NCBI GenBank assembly: GCA_947359465.1
Contig: OX375872.1
Coordinates: 141,743,608 to 141,807,607 of the forward strand
Length of the DNA stretch: 64,000 bases
DNA from: Metellina segmentata
Lineage: Eukaryota; Arthropoda; Arachnida; Araneae; Tetragnathidae
Reading direction: 5' to 3'
Below the pieces are notes generated by a model that was given only the letters and a program-made list of their open reading frames with translations, did not search any database and was not told where the DNA came from. This document shows, piece by piece, positions 11,000 through 21,862 of this stretch; positions within the stretch are counted from its first letter, which is position 1; each line of letters opens with the position of its first letter. A program made the translations under genes and the position numbers.

Positions 11000-12540
11000 T
11001 TTTAGAAAGATTTGAATGGCCCTTTCGTTAGAATGAATCTTTTTTATGAACGCGACTCTCATAATAATCTTTCCTAGGAATAAATTATCTGGAAATATTT
11101 TATTGATTACTTTAGATTATATACTCCCGTTTGGAAAGATTCTATTGCTTCATTTCTTAGGATGCAATCCATTGGAAAGCTTTTAATGGTCCTTATGAAA
11201 ATTATTATTTGAATTCTGTTGTGTGGCAACACCAATCTATACAACGTATCTGGCAACAGCTATGTTCTGTTATGTTTGTTGATCTTGCTCATGTAGCTGT
11301 GTCCATGTGAACGGCGTGTGTCGCCAAGTCCCATCCATTTCCATCTATTTAATAAACACTATTTTCTAATTGAAGTCTTGATAGTCCTTTCCTTAAAATA
11401 GAATCTTTCGGAACGATTCTATCAGTCCTTTATTTAGAGTAGAATCCTTTGGATATTCGGGATTCAAAAATCCTTTGGAATTGGTTTACAAATTTACTTA
11501 GAAGAGAATCCTTTGGAAATATTATATTGGTAAAGAAGGTCAAAATAGGTTAGAAGTCAAGCAAAGAAGATTGCAGGTTGCAAGTTGGAATTTGCGTTTA
11601 AGCACCTCAAAGGGTTAAGAAGACACTTACATAGTATTTCGAGAAGCGAGATCAGCTATTTGCCCTCTGTGCGAAGTGGACGAAATGACTGGTCACTACT
11701 TCAAGTACTGCCCTAGAACTCCTGACACTACAATAGCAAGTACTGAGAAAATAGGGTTAAAATAAAACATATTAATGTCTAAGTAACCATATATATTGGA
11801 TGAAAGAATCCCAGGCTTGATTCTATTGGTCAAAGCAGGTTTGAAGTTATGCAGGAAAGCCTGCAGATTGCTAACATATTTCTACATGTGAATTCTACAG
11901 AGGGTTAAAATATTTTGGAACTTGATATTAGTCTTCAATAGCTAGAGATGTGGGAAGAAAAATTATTTTTTGAAGGTTAAGTTTACATTTCTCTATATTC
12001 TGTTTTATTCTCTAGTGAATTATGCTGAAGAAGAAAATAATAAATTGTTATATTAGTCTTACACGAAATTTCATGCAATTGTACCTATTAGATTTTTAAC
12101 CATGACTTTTCCGATTTTCCGTTAATCCTCCAAGAGGATTCAACGAGATATCTTGTTCCCTAAGATCTGACAAATTTTTCTAATGACGAGATATCTCGTA
12201 CATCAAGATCTAGTCAGTTATGATAATGACGACAAACAAAAAAACTTTTTAAACTACGTAATTAACCCCACGAGAATTACGAGTACTGTAGGATTGCTTT
12301 TACCCTACAACACAGTGAATGACTAAATAAATACACTTATTGTTTGTAAGAATTTGTAAATTATTTGAAGCATTAGAAAAATTATATTGATCTTTTCCTT
12401 AGAATGGGGGAATCCTTTGAAAAGATAATATTACTTCTTTCCTTAGATTAGATTTCCTTGGAATAATTATTTCTGCACATTATGTGTAGAGTAGAATAAT
12501 TTCCTCAGAATTGAACCTTTTGTGAAGATATTTTTTGAGC
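11000..12540. repeat. Further blocks of the TTAGAATAGAATCC repeat and a dyad repeat
   Basis: Repeat phrases of the 7470-7960 family lie at 11000-11215, 11380-11560 and 12370-12540. A copy of the dispersed CGAGATATCTCG dyad repeat starts with TTAATCCTCCAAGAGG near 12123 and runs to about 12235. Confidence 0.65.
11640..11740 (+). pseudogene. LINE reverse transcriptase C-terminal zinc-finger relic
   Basis: One plus frame reads ICPLCEVDEMTGHYFKYCPR, a C-x2-C-x7-H-x4-C pattern typical of the C-terminal zinc finger of Jockey/R1-type non-LTR retrotransposons. No flanking coding frame survives, so this is a very short relic. Confidence 0.45.
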
Positions 12541-12609
12541 ATGATAAAAGAGTATATATTAGTAATAACTTGTAATGGAAATAAACTGCTCCGGGAGTCT
12601 ATATATATT

Positions 12610-12840
12610 AGGTAAGTAGGTATTTTAATTAAAACAGCAGAGCAGCACAACGGGCTATTGGCGATGGTCCGGGATCAAACCCAAAGGGAAAGGTCCGAGG
12701 ACAACATCATATTGAACCAGGGTAAGATGAAGTGGTAACACCTGAGCTGGCACCACCACTCTCCAAACTTTCACACTACGACAACACAAGGACATCTGAG
12801 GTCACGACAGATATAACCTGTATATTAGTGCTCAGTAAAA
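12610..12840 (-). mobile_element. SINE, minus orientation, 5'-truncated
   Basis: Contains the family core in reverse: CACAACGGGCTATTGGCGA, GGATCAAACCCAAAGGGAAA, GAGGACAAC, TGAGCTGGCACC, CTCCAAACTTTCACAC and TTTGAGG-like phrases in the fixed order seen in all other copies. The tRNA-like head is missing. Confidence 0.8.
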
Positions 12841-13129
12841 TAAACCATGAAAGCAGGATATATTTGTATTGAAGTATCCATACATTCGTTACAAATCGCG
12901 GATTAATTCCACGGGTATATGCATACAGAGCATTATATGAGGAGGTGTCATTTCATGAGCGTTTCGTATTTGCACAGACTAGCAGTTGTTTGAAATGAGT
13001 TAACAAAGGAAGGGTCAATTGTAGTGTGCCCGCCGCATCAAAGGAGAGTGACACTCAATGGCTTAACTGGGTTAAGTCTCGTGCATTGTGCAGGGTTGGT
13101 TATCTGCTGCAGTAAATTCAGATATGTAG

Positions 13130-14970
13130 TAATCTCCTCACTTCAAAAACAACGGAAGTAAAGCTATCTCTTTCTCAACCAGTGGCTATCATCGTTAAAA
13201 GTCTAACCCCAAAAAAATGAGAAATATATATATTTCTTTTCGAATTAGGTATTCTCCCCCAGTAAACCCCATCGGAAGTTTTAATGCTTAGACTAACTCC
13301 AGTGAGTCAATTCAGACGTCAATCAGTCGTTTCGAATTCACGTTCATCTCTCCAATACTCTCTGGTTCAGTCTTGTTGTGGCTTATCCTTCTGGTCTAGA
13401 AAATGCTAGAAAAGTTCATAAGATCTTGAAGATTGAGCAAGAAAGAAGTTGCCTCGCCTTGGTCTTCCTAATATAGACAGTGTTTTTCTACTAAAACACT
13501 AGTAGAACGATCTCTTTCTCAACAATTAGATACCATCGTTAAAAGTTTAACCCTCGAAGAATGAGAAATTTATATATTTATTTTCGAATTAGGTATTCTC
13601 CCCCAGTAAACCCCATCGGAAGTTTTAATGCTTAGACTAATTCCAGTGAGTCAATTCAGACGTCAATCAGTCGTTTCGGATTCACGTTCATCTCTCCAAT
13701 ACTCTCTGGTTCAGTCTTGTTGTGGCTTATCCTTCTGGTCTAGAAAATGCTAGAAAAGTTCATAAGATCTTGTAGATTGAGCAAGAAAGAAGTTGCCTCG
13801 CCTTGGTCTTCCTAATATAGACAGTGTTTCTCTACTAAAACACTAGTAGAACGTTCTCTTTCACAACAATTAGATACCATCGTTAAAAGTTTAACCCTCG
13901 AAGAATGAGAAATTTATATATTTATTTTCGAATTAGGTATTCTCCCCCAGTAAACCCCATTGGAAGTTTTAATGCTTAGACTAATTCCAGTGAGTCAATT
14001 CAGACGTCAATCAGTCGTTTCGGATTCACGTTCATCTCTCCAATACTCTCTGGTTCAGTCTTGTTGTGGCTTATCCTTCTGGTCTAGAAAATGCTAGAAA
14101 AGTTCATAAGATCTTGTAGATTGAGCAAGAAAGAAGTTGCCTCGCCTTGGTCTTCCTAATATAGACAGTGTTTTTCTACTAAAACACTAGTAGAACGATC
14201 TCTTTCTCAACAATTAGATACCATCGTTAAAAGTTTAACCCTCGAAGAATGAGAAATTTATATATTTATTTTCGAATTAGGTATTCTCCCCCAGTAAACC
14301 CCATCGGAAGTTTTAATGCTTAGACTAATTCCAGTGAGTCAATTCAGACGTCAATCAGTCGTTTCGGATTCACGTTCATCTCTCCAATACTCTCTGGTTC
14401 AGTCTTGTTGTGGCTTATCCTTCTGGTCTAGAAAATGCTAGAAAAGTTCATAAGATCTTGTAGATTGAGCAAGAAAGAAGTTGCCTCGCCTTGGTCTTCC
14501 TAATATAGACAGTGTTTCTCTACTAAAACACTAGTAGAACGTTCTCTTTCACAACAATTAGATACCATCGTTAAAAGTTTAACCCTCGAAGAATGAGAAA
14601 TTTATATATTTATTTTCGAATTAGGTATTCTCCCCCAGTAAACCCCATTGGAAGTTTTAATGCTTAGACTAATTCCAGTGAGTCAATTCAGACGTCAATC
14701 AGTCGTTTCGGATTCACGTTCATCTCTCCAATACTCTCTGGTTCAGTCTTGTTGTGGCTTATCCTTCTGGTCTAGAAAATGCTAGAAAAGTTCATAAGAT
14801 CTTGTAGATTGAGCAAGAAAGAAGTTGCCTCGCCTTGGTCTTCCTAATATAGACAGTGTTTTTCTACTAAAACACTAGTAGAACGATCTCTTTCTCAACA
14901 ATTAGATACCATCGTTAAAAGTTTAACCCTCGAAGAATGAGAAATTTATGTATTTCGTCTTCGAAATAGA
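13130..14970. repeat. 344-bp satellite array with dimeric higher-order structure, about 5.3 units
   Basis: GTATTCTCCCCCAGTAAACC occurs at 13249, 13593, 13937, 14281 and 14625, an exact 344-bp spacing. Units alternate between two types: GTGTTTTTCTAC..ACGATCTCTTTCTC with CCATCGG, and GTGTTTCTCTAC..ACGTTCTCTTTCAC with CCATTGG. The array is therefore built of 688-bp AB dimers. Copies are almost identical apart from these diagnostic sites. It lies in the 13.3-kb intron between exons 17956-18015 and 4588-4662. Confidence 0.93.
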
Positions 14971-15790
14971 GCTCCTTTCCAAGTCACCCCCCAGCAAAAG
15001 TTTTAATGTTCTGACCAATGCCAGCGAGTCTAATCAGACATCAGCCAATCGTTTCAGATTTATTAATCCCTCCCGTACTGTCTGGTTCAATCTTGTGTTT
15101 GCTTACCTCCTTGGTCGATAAAATGCTAGATCAAGTCCTCAAGATGTTGTCGCCTGAGCAGGCAAAGAGGTTGTTGCTTATCCCTCTAGTATATAAAAGC
15201 TAAACCTTGTCCCCAAGATCTTGCCATCCAAGCAAGAGAGAGAAGCTGCATCCTCTTAATCCTCCACCAAAAAATCCAAAGAGGCACCGATGCAGTTAAG
15301 GATATGAGAGGGAGTTCCAAGCGAGTTCTCTACTTTTGTCTACATCCTTTCTTTTCACAGTTACTTAACATTGTCTGTCTTGTGTTTGGTGGAGCTTGGC
15401 CAAATATGGCCATTGAGTCAAGAAATCCTAAACAACTAACCCTCGGGAACTACCGGGTTCAGTCTTTTTGTGGCTTATCCACCTAGTCTAGTATATGCTA
15501 GATATTATCCATAAGGTCTTGTCGCCCAAGAAAAAGAGAATAGAAGCTGCCTCCTTTTCTCCAACAAGTAATCCGAAGAATCATCTATACAGACAAGTAC
15601 ACGAGGAGAGTCACAAGAAGGCAGGTCAGAAGCAGGATGGAAAAACACACTTTGCAATCGAAAGCATACTTTTGGTGTGTCCACTTCTGGATCTTACCAA
15701 TGCAATTTGCAATGGTATGGGACCACCAAACTGAAGGGAAAGTTTAGTGCTAGCTGTGCATCAATGATGAGAAAGAAGTAGTCAAAGGGC
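14970..15790. repeat. Diverged units of the 344-bp satellite
   Basis: Phrases of the satellite reappear in the same order with heavy divergence: TCTGGTTCAATCTTGTG..GCTTA..AAAATGCTAGA near 15080-15130 and GGTTCAGTCTTTTTGTGGC..TATATGCTAGA near 15447-15500. Between them, 15360-15410 shares TGTCTTGTGTTTGG..GGCCAAATAT with the complement of 38690-38770. The small open frames in this stretch are repeat-derived. Confidence 0.65.
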
Positions 15791-16730
15791 TTCTATATTT
15801 CAGGTTAAGAGTCTTAAGATGTACATATTCACTAAAAGATTTTCTTTTAAATTTTGAAAATCTTTAAAAATCCAGTTTTTTTCAACAAGTCATTGGCTTA
15901 TGTTTAAAATAATTTCAACGTGAAAAAAATCAGATGAAGCTAATTTTCTTATTATTAATTATCAAATTGAGATATAATTTAGAAAATTAGCATATTCTTT
16001 GAATTTGGCAATTTTTATGAATATTTCAGTTTGTAATTTGTTCAAAAAGATAATTCCTGTCGGAAATTATACCTAATATTATTCTTCATGTTTTGACCCT
16101 CAATCAAATTGCTAGAGAGAATAGGTTATTGTCCTCTACCTCCAAGGAAGTCTAAAAAATCATTTTATTTCAGGAATTTTAACACTTAAACATAAATGTT
16201 TTAATTAATAACTCTGATTACGATTCCAAACCTCCACTGTATTATATAGACCAGGGATGGCGAACCTATGACCCGCGGGTCAGACACTGACCCACGCATG
16301 CTTTTTAAATGACCCTCGAGTTGATTTTCATAAACTGATCCTAATATACATAAAGAATTTTAATTATTTTTCGAACCCCACTTTTAAAAAATATGAAGAA
16401 AATACAAGTGTTAGTTAAGAACTTAAAAATGAAAAAAAAAATGTATAAATGATTTTTGTAAAATGTTTTAGATTTATTGATTATACATTATGCTGTTTTA
16501 AGATTTGTACGAGAATATTAGGCTAGTTATGACGAAACGTGACATCTTTACTAGGGATTTGGAAATGACATAAAATATTTTCCTCAATTACAAAAACATT
16601 TTCAAAACACAATAACAATGGAAAAAATGCTCGACGTTCAAGAAAATGCAAAAAAAAAAAAAAAAAAAAATTAATGATTATACAGGAAATAAAACAAGCA
16701 TTTGAGGAGAAATAAATCAATTGTAAAAGT

Positions 16731-16922
16731 ATGGAAAATACATTTCAATTTATTTTATATCCATACAAAACGAAATTCAAAACAATGGAGTTAAACGAAT
16801 TTAAGTGGCTAGGTATTCATGATTTAAAAATTGAATTAGTTGAATTTCAAAGCAGCATTGTTTGGAAAAATAAATTTGATAACCTTGATTTCCGAAATAG
16901 AAGGGTAATTGGTAATTTTTAG
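16731..16922 (+). pseudogene. Possible hAT transposase remnant
   Basis: A 63-codon plus frame with MELNEFKWLGIHDLKIELVE and FQSSIVWKNKF. This resembles the segment before the dimerisation domain of GTF2IRD2/ZBED-like hAT transposases, where a hydrophobic 'LELIELQ' helix is followed by a Lys-Phe block. It lies inside a hAT element, which supports the call. The frame ends in the SINE insertion. Short, and recognised from memory only. Confidence 0.4.
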
Positions 16923-17024
16923 TTAACGTCGTACTAGAGTAACACAACGGGCTATTGACGACGGTCCGGGATCAATCCCTTAAGGGAAAGATTCGAGGAC
17001 AATACCTCGTAATTTTATACCACC
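16906..17024 (-). mobile_element. 5'-truncated SINE with 13-bp target duplication
   Basis: The insert is flanked by CGAAATAGAAGGG at 16893-16905 and 17025-17037. It carries the SINE 3' half in reverse (complement of CAATAGCCCGTTGTGT, ACGACGTTAAC, TAAAAATTACCAATTA). The long perfect duplication and 5' truncation are hallmarks of LINE-driven target-primed insertion. Confidence 0.92.
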
Positions 17025-17955
17025 CGAAATAGAAGGGAAAATGTCTGAAATTAGTGCAAATTATAATGATCTCACACTAAAAATTGTAAATATTATATTA
17101 AACGTATGGATTCTTTACCAAATAATTTTATATCAATAAAGAAACCTGATAATGTTCTTTTAACGATGTTTGGATCCACATATTGATATGAAAAATTGTT
17201 TCTTCGATGAATTTTGTAAAGTCTACGAATAGAAAACACGAAAATGAATTGATTGTAAAATGCGTTAAACTAATAAATACTGAATATGAACCTATATATA
17301 TATATATATTGCTCTTCACTTGCAAAAGTAAAAGTTGTAACACAAAAAGGAATCGTTAACTTTATAAAGGATTAAAATAATGAGAACCAAAAAAAGTAGT
17401 TTTTTATCATGCTCTCTTCTCCCTTTCTAAGTGACCAACGAGCAAGTGCTAAAAAATACTGAACAAAATTTGACCAACTTCTTAAAAAGGTTCACCGTTC
17501 CTGATATAGACTTTAATAATACAAACAGTATTATTATAGATAAATTCAGAGTTGAGTTATCACTGTTTGAACAAAGAATCGTATTGCAAAACCACAGTTC
17601 ATCAGAAAGTGAGTTTAAAGTTTAGGAAACGTGTGTACTGGTGACAGTACCTAACGAAAAACACTTGTAACTTGAAAAGCATTCCAAATATTTACAAGAA
17701 CTTGCTATTGTTTAAAAGCTAAGAATTTGGGAAATATTTTGAAGCAATAAAAACACAATTAATATTCTGGTCAATTTTCGTGATTTCTAGTGGATACGTA
17801 CATCTTAATTGCACTGTGGAAATTTACGAAGCAAACTTTGTCCTACATATAAACAGTAAATTTGTTCACTCATTAATAAGAAGCGGAATGTGATGAACTC
17901 ACTTCAGCTGTTTGACATTCAAAGAGAAAAGTTAATAATTAACAGCCATACTTAC

Positions 17956-18015
17956 ATTAATTGCACAAATGAGGACATCAGTAACGAAAAGAACTGCCAG
18001 AAATGGTTCATCAAT
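17956..18015 (-). CDS. Internal coding exon: first part of membrane helix 4
   Basis: A 60-nt exon with acceptor TTTAATTTCAG and donor GTAAGTATGG, phase 0 at both ends. The 20 codons read IDEPFLAVLFVTDVLICAIN. Joined to the next exon this gives a continuous hydrophobic helix (FLAVLFVTDVLICAIN + VYALLCVL). The preceding exon supplies the end of helix 3 and a short loop (..FYLIRDA + IDEP). The plus-strand frame at 17890-18084 is its shadow. It lies 150 bp from the end of a TTAA transposon and 1.04 kb from the previous exon. Confidence 0.85.
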
Positions 18016-18119
18016 CTGAAATTAAATGTAAAGCACCTCTCAGTTTTTTTCACAGGAAAATGGGAAAAAAAGCAAAAACTGTGAAAAGTAAAAAGGCTAA
18101 GGAAAAAAAAATTGACCTT

Positions 18120-18862
18120 AGCTTTTAAAAAACAATTTTACGTTAAAATCGTTGAAAAATCGATTTTTGACTAAAATTTCATATTTAATTTTACTTAATA
18201 TTCTTAATATTTAAACTTCTTATTTATAAAACTGTTTTATTTTGTCTGTATGGTGAGTAGAAGCGGAGATACAGTAATTTGAATAGATTTTGACAGTTGT
18301 GTTTTTTTAATTCGTTTTCAAATCTTTAAATGCATTTTCTCTTATTTTGCTTTTCAACTGAATTTTTTCACGAGAAACGCGATAACTAAAAAGCACCGCA
18401 TATATGTGAATAAAATTTGGTGTACGGGTTTTTATATATTTTTTGGAGTTGCTGAACTAGAATATAAGTTATCTTGAAAAAAAATCTTTAGAAATTTTTC
18501 AATGTCATAGCGTAATGAAGAATTTTTAAAATTCATGTTTTCTTCTATCTTATTCTCAATATTTCATCATTGTACAAGAATATTGCATAGTTTTTAGTTC
18601 AAGCCAAAGCTTATATATTTAGGAGACTAAATACAAAATTTTAAGCATATTTACTCATAAGTTTTTCAATTGTATTAGTTTTCGTTAACGCCAATTTTTA
18701 TCTACATTTACCAAATTTTTAATGAATCAGTAATTATTCTTAGTATTTTTATAGGTTGTTTTACCTGAAAAAGAAAACAAAGTACAATTTAACATTAAAA
18801 AAGGAATATTATAAGTTAAGTAACATTAAATAAAGGTTTTCAAACTTAGTCCGATACTTTAA
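18120..18862. mobile_element. Decayed TTAA element related to the GGTATC family
   Basis: TTTTTGACTAAAATTTCAT, an AT-rich middle and an end reading GTCCGATACT then TTAA (about 18849-18862) parallel the copies at 29857-30776 and 58473-59366. No clear left terminus remains. It fills most of the 1-kb intron. Confidence 0.4.
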
Positions 18863-19052
18863 GCTTTTACAAAACAATTCTAAGTTAAAATATTAGAAAA
18901 TAATAAGAATTTCTATTAAAAACGATGCATTCATTTTTTTTCAAACGACATTAGAGGAATTTTTTTATGTCAAAATATTACATAATTCAATTCAGAAATT
19001 CAATAACTACAGTTTACAAATATTTTGATAGAGTTTCAACTGTAGTACTCAC

Positions 19053-19145
19053 AGCGTCTCTGATAAGGTAAAAAGAAACCATAACGTCAATCAGGGTTGT
19101 CATGGAAACAGCTACAGTCCAAGGTAAGAGTAGGAATCTGTTATC
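19053..19145 (-). CDS. Internal coding exon: membrane helix 3
   Basis: A 93-nt exon with acceptor CCTTTTTTATAG and donor GTGAGTACT, phase 0 at both ends, 31 codons. It starts DNRFLLLPWTVAVSMTTLID and ends VSFYLIRDA. A short polar turn (DNR) follows helix 2, then LLLPW and a long hydrophobic stretch. The K-x-N-x-LLLPW turn between helices 2 and 3 is the feature that most recalls DUF4728/LAPTM-like proteins (from memory). Both flanking exons fit in phase. Confidence 0.86.
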
Positions 19146-19494
19146 CTATAAAAAAGGAAAGAGCTAAGCGTATAATTTTTGTTCAACATTAATGTAAAAT
19201 TCATCATACCTTTTGATGTTTAATCTTAAAGAAAAAATTGTAAAGCATACCAAAACAAAGAACTTCTCAAGAGTAAAGTAATAAAATTGCATAATTTACA
19301 GTGCAATAAAAAGGGAATACAGAGCAGTGTGTACATAGCAGAGTGCAACGTTTTGAATTCAATGAAAATAATGACATTATTTTGAACGTCCCCAAATGGA
19401 AGATACGTTGGCATTTCCGCTAGTATCTATTGTGAAGTTTCGTGATCCGTGAGCAGAACATTTGGAATAAAATCTGTTAACCATCACCTATTAG
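19146..19494. other. Intron, nothing recognised
   Basis: AT-rich. The 62-codon minus frame at 19226-19414 has no family resemblance or splice support. Confidence 0.45.
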
Positions 19495-19735
19495 GTAACT
19501 ATTCCAAGGAAAGGAACAATAGAATATTTTCAAAGGCTTATATTTCCCAAGAAATTTAGCAATACAATCAGTCCAAAGAATTTCATTTCAAATCAAAGGA
19601 GCAATATAATCTTGCCAAATGATTCCATTATAAAGAAAGGAAAAGTACAATTTTCCCAAATGAATCTATTCTAAGACAAAAAAAAAGAGCATAGAAATCT
19701 TTATAATTGATCCTATTCTAAGCAAAAGAGCAATA
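19495..19735. repeat. Inverted block of the TTAGAATAGAATCC repeat
   Basis: AAGGAACAATAGAAT, CAAAGGATT and TTCCAAATG phrases are the reverse complement of the 7470-7960 family, about six degenerate units. Confidence 0.6.
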
Positions 19736-20037
19736 AGTAGATATTTTAATTTACGTTGCTCTGGAAAACACAACTGTTAACGGCGGTCTGGGATTAAACC
19801 AGGAGGGAAATATGCGAGCAGAAAACCACGTAATTTTGAACCACGATCAGATGACAACAACACACCTGATCTGGCATTCCTCTGACCAAACGTCAACACT
19901 ATGCCAATGTAAGGACATTTGAGGCCAGTCTGATTTACCATGCACCAGCCCTCTTTGTGCACGACATCTTTGGTTGAATTCGAACTCGCAACCTTCCTGT
20001 TGCTGATCCAGTACTCTTCGAACAGGGCAACCGCGGC
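19735..20037 (-). mobile_element. SINE with tRNA-like head, minus orientation
   Basis: Read on the minus strand: a head with box-B-like GGTTGCGAGTTCGAATTC, then the core (GAGGCC.., GCCAGATCAGGTGTG, TCATCTGA) and the tail toward 19740. Moderately diverged. A full-length member of the family. Confidence 0.78.
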
Positions 20038-20189
20038 CCTTTGTAACTAGGATCTTATATTTTGAAGATTATTTTCGTTCGAATAAAGACACCGATAATT
20101 CATTATTCAGAGTAGAATACATACTCTTTGATTTCGAAAGTTTAGCTCTGGATCAAACGTGTCTGAGCCATCTTATGTTTTAGTCAATA

Positions 20190-20744
20190 TACACTACCCT
20201 ACAATAATGTACCGAATAGCAGGATGTGATGGTATAAGGGAAAGAATACATGCTTTAATAGGGGGATGGACCCTCACGTGCTACAATTACACTAGCAACC
20301 CTTCTGGGCATACTTTTAACAAGGTTTTGATACACAGCTATGAGTATTTGCGTCCATTCCTGCTGCAAGAATTTCGCCAGCTCAGCTGTAGATTTCGGAC
20401 GTATTTCCCTGGTCCCCGTCCCTATTCACACAAATGTTCCATGGGGTTTAGGTCCAGACTCTGAGCAGGCCAGGGAAGACGTTTTACATCCATATCTGGA
20501 TACCACTGCTTGACAGAGGCTGCAACATGACACGGAGCGTTGTCCTCCTGGAAGTAACACTTGTCCATTCCATAATATTGCCAGAGCGTAGGAAGAACAT
20601 GATTGTCCAAAATGTTCATGTAAGCGTTAAATTTACCGATAACATGCAAATGTCCCAGGCCATACCACGAAAAACATCCTCAAATAAGTAGTCGGATTTT
20701 ATGCAAATCCGCTGGCGTTCGGTGGATTATTGTAGGGTAGTGTA
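20190..20744 (-). mobile_element. Tc1/mariner element (copy B), internally deleted, 551 bp
   Basis: Termini CACTACCCTACAATAAT (20192-) and its complement (to 20742) are flanked by TA at 20190-20191 and 20743-20744. It retains the C-terminal catalytic part of a transposase on the minus strand. Confidence 0.9.
20422..20649 (-). pseudogene. Tc1-like transposase fragment with DD34E second half
   Basis: Reads YFQEDNAPCHVAAS and later LDLNPMEHL. Thirty-four residues separate the Asp of EDNAPCH from the Glu of NPMEH, the Tc1 spacing. The DNA-binding domain and first Asp are deleted and the frame stops soon after the Glu. Confidence 0.85.
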
Positions 20745-21177
20745 TTTACTGAAAGTTATTAAAAATAAGTTATGTTGCAGTTAGACAAGCCAAACTACGA
20801 AAGTAAGTTTATTTAGCGATTAAACTTTTTGTTTGTTCTGATATTTTCTTATACGGTTTACAAATGAGTATGCAGCATTATTTATTGTCTGTAGCTGTTG
20901 GGACAGAAATTGTTCCCAAGATTAGCATAATTGGTGGTGTTGGCTTACGTTCCGCAATTAGATTTGGGACATGCTGCTTTTATTTTTGAGTCGTTTAGAT
21001 TTTCTGTGCAGCTGTTTTCCCTCTGAAGTTTGAGCATTAAATGTTAATGGAATGCTTATAATATCGCATCTATTATTTACCTAAAGATCCTTTATGCAAC
21101 TTTCGCGCAAATGTATCTTTAAGTACCACTGTGATTTTCTTTTCTCTTTGTTTACAGAAAACGAATGATTTTAATTG
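20745..21177. other. Intron, nothing recognised
   Basis: No repeat, transposon terminus or exon seen between the Tc1 copy and the next SINE. Confidence 0.4.
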
Positions 21178-21179
21178 GT

Positions 21180-21478
21180 AGGTATTTTTTTAATTAACTT
21201 CGTAATGGTGCAAAACAACGAGCTGGTGAAGGTCCTGTCTCAAACTCGAAGGGAGAGATCCGAGGAAAACACCACTTAATTTTGCAACAAGGTTAGATTA
21301 CGAGGCCATGCCTTAGCTGGCACCACACTCACAAAACTTCCACATCCCACCAAAATGAGGACATTTGAGGCCAGAACAGATTTAACGTTCACCAGCTTCC
21401 TTGTACACGAAGGTCTTTAGTTGGATTCCAACCCTCGGTTGTTAATCCGTTACTCTTCCAACTGGGCTACTTAGGCCC
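21180..21478 (-). mobile_element. SINE with tRNA-like head, minus orientation, near full length
   Basis: On the minus strand: GGCCTAAGTAGCCCAGTTGG..AGAG (box A region), GGTTGGAATCCAA (box B region), CACCAGCTTCC-complement, core phrases and a tail of the ACGAAGTTAATTAAAAAAATACC type. Same family as 49355-49672 and 62560-62865. Confidence 0.8.
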
Positions 21479-21499
21479 TGAATGATTTTAGTAAATTAT

Positions 21500-21720
21500 A
21501 TTTCAAATAGCTAGGGGTTGCGGTAGACCATACAAAGAGTAATGGATTGGCAATCGTATTGTTACCAGTTTGAAACTAAGTTCCGACAATAAGACTACTG
21601 TATGCGGTGGCTGTCGCATGTTAAGTCTATCGTGACTTCAAATGTCTCCATATTGGCGGGGTGTGGAAGTGAGAAAAGTGGGATGGCAGCTCAGACATAA
21701 CTTCTTCATCTGGTTGTGGT
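21500..21720 (+). mobile_element. Diverged SINE copy, plus orientation
   Basis: GGGTGTGGAAGT, GGGATGGCAGCTCAGAC, TTCATCTGGTTGTGGTTCAA follow the core order. The head is weakly preserved near 21514 (GGGGTTGCGGTAGACC) and the 3' third is lost after 21735. Confidence 0.6.
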
Positions 21721-21862
21721 TCAAAATGACCCCATGTGCATAATTATATTCAGTGTTCTGCAACACAACTCCAAGGAATTACAATTGTTCTGCAGGCATC
21801 TTGTCCAATTTTTGAAAACTGCAGTAAAATAAAAAACAGACTATAAACACATTATAAATATA

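Larger units (their letters stand above)
16244..17511. mobile_element. hAT element inserted into the TTAA element, 1.25 kb
   Basis: Begins CAGGGATGGCGAACCT (16252-) and ends with the complement of CAGGAACGGTGAACCT (to 17503). The flanks are an exact 8-bp duplication ATATAGAC (16244-16251 and 17504-17511). Removing it restores the TTAA element's alignment to its second copy. It carries a short possible transposase relic and a SINE fragment. A poly(A) run lies at 16650-16670. Confidence 0.85.
15814..17808 (+). mobile_element. TTAA-flanked element, GATGTAC family, copy 1 (interrupted)
   Basis: Left end TTAA then GATGTACATATTCACTA (15818-). Right end is the complement of GATGTACGTATCCACTA (to 17804) then TTAA (17805-17808). 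The interior matches the copy at 27851-28571 on both sides of a hAT insertion: TTTTGACCCTCAATCAA near 16090 and a block near 17560-17790. No intact coding frame. Same TTAA target class as the Kolobok-like elements. Confidence 0.75.

Noticed and set aside
13130..15790. CRISPR-like array
   Set aside because: The repeats are 344-bp direct tandem units without unique spacers; a eukaryotic satellite.
17431..17625. 64-codon plus-strand open frame
   Set aside because: Spans the right border of the hAT insertion, so its first part is hAT and the rest TTAA element; an accidental fusion.
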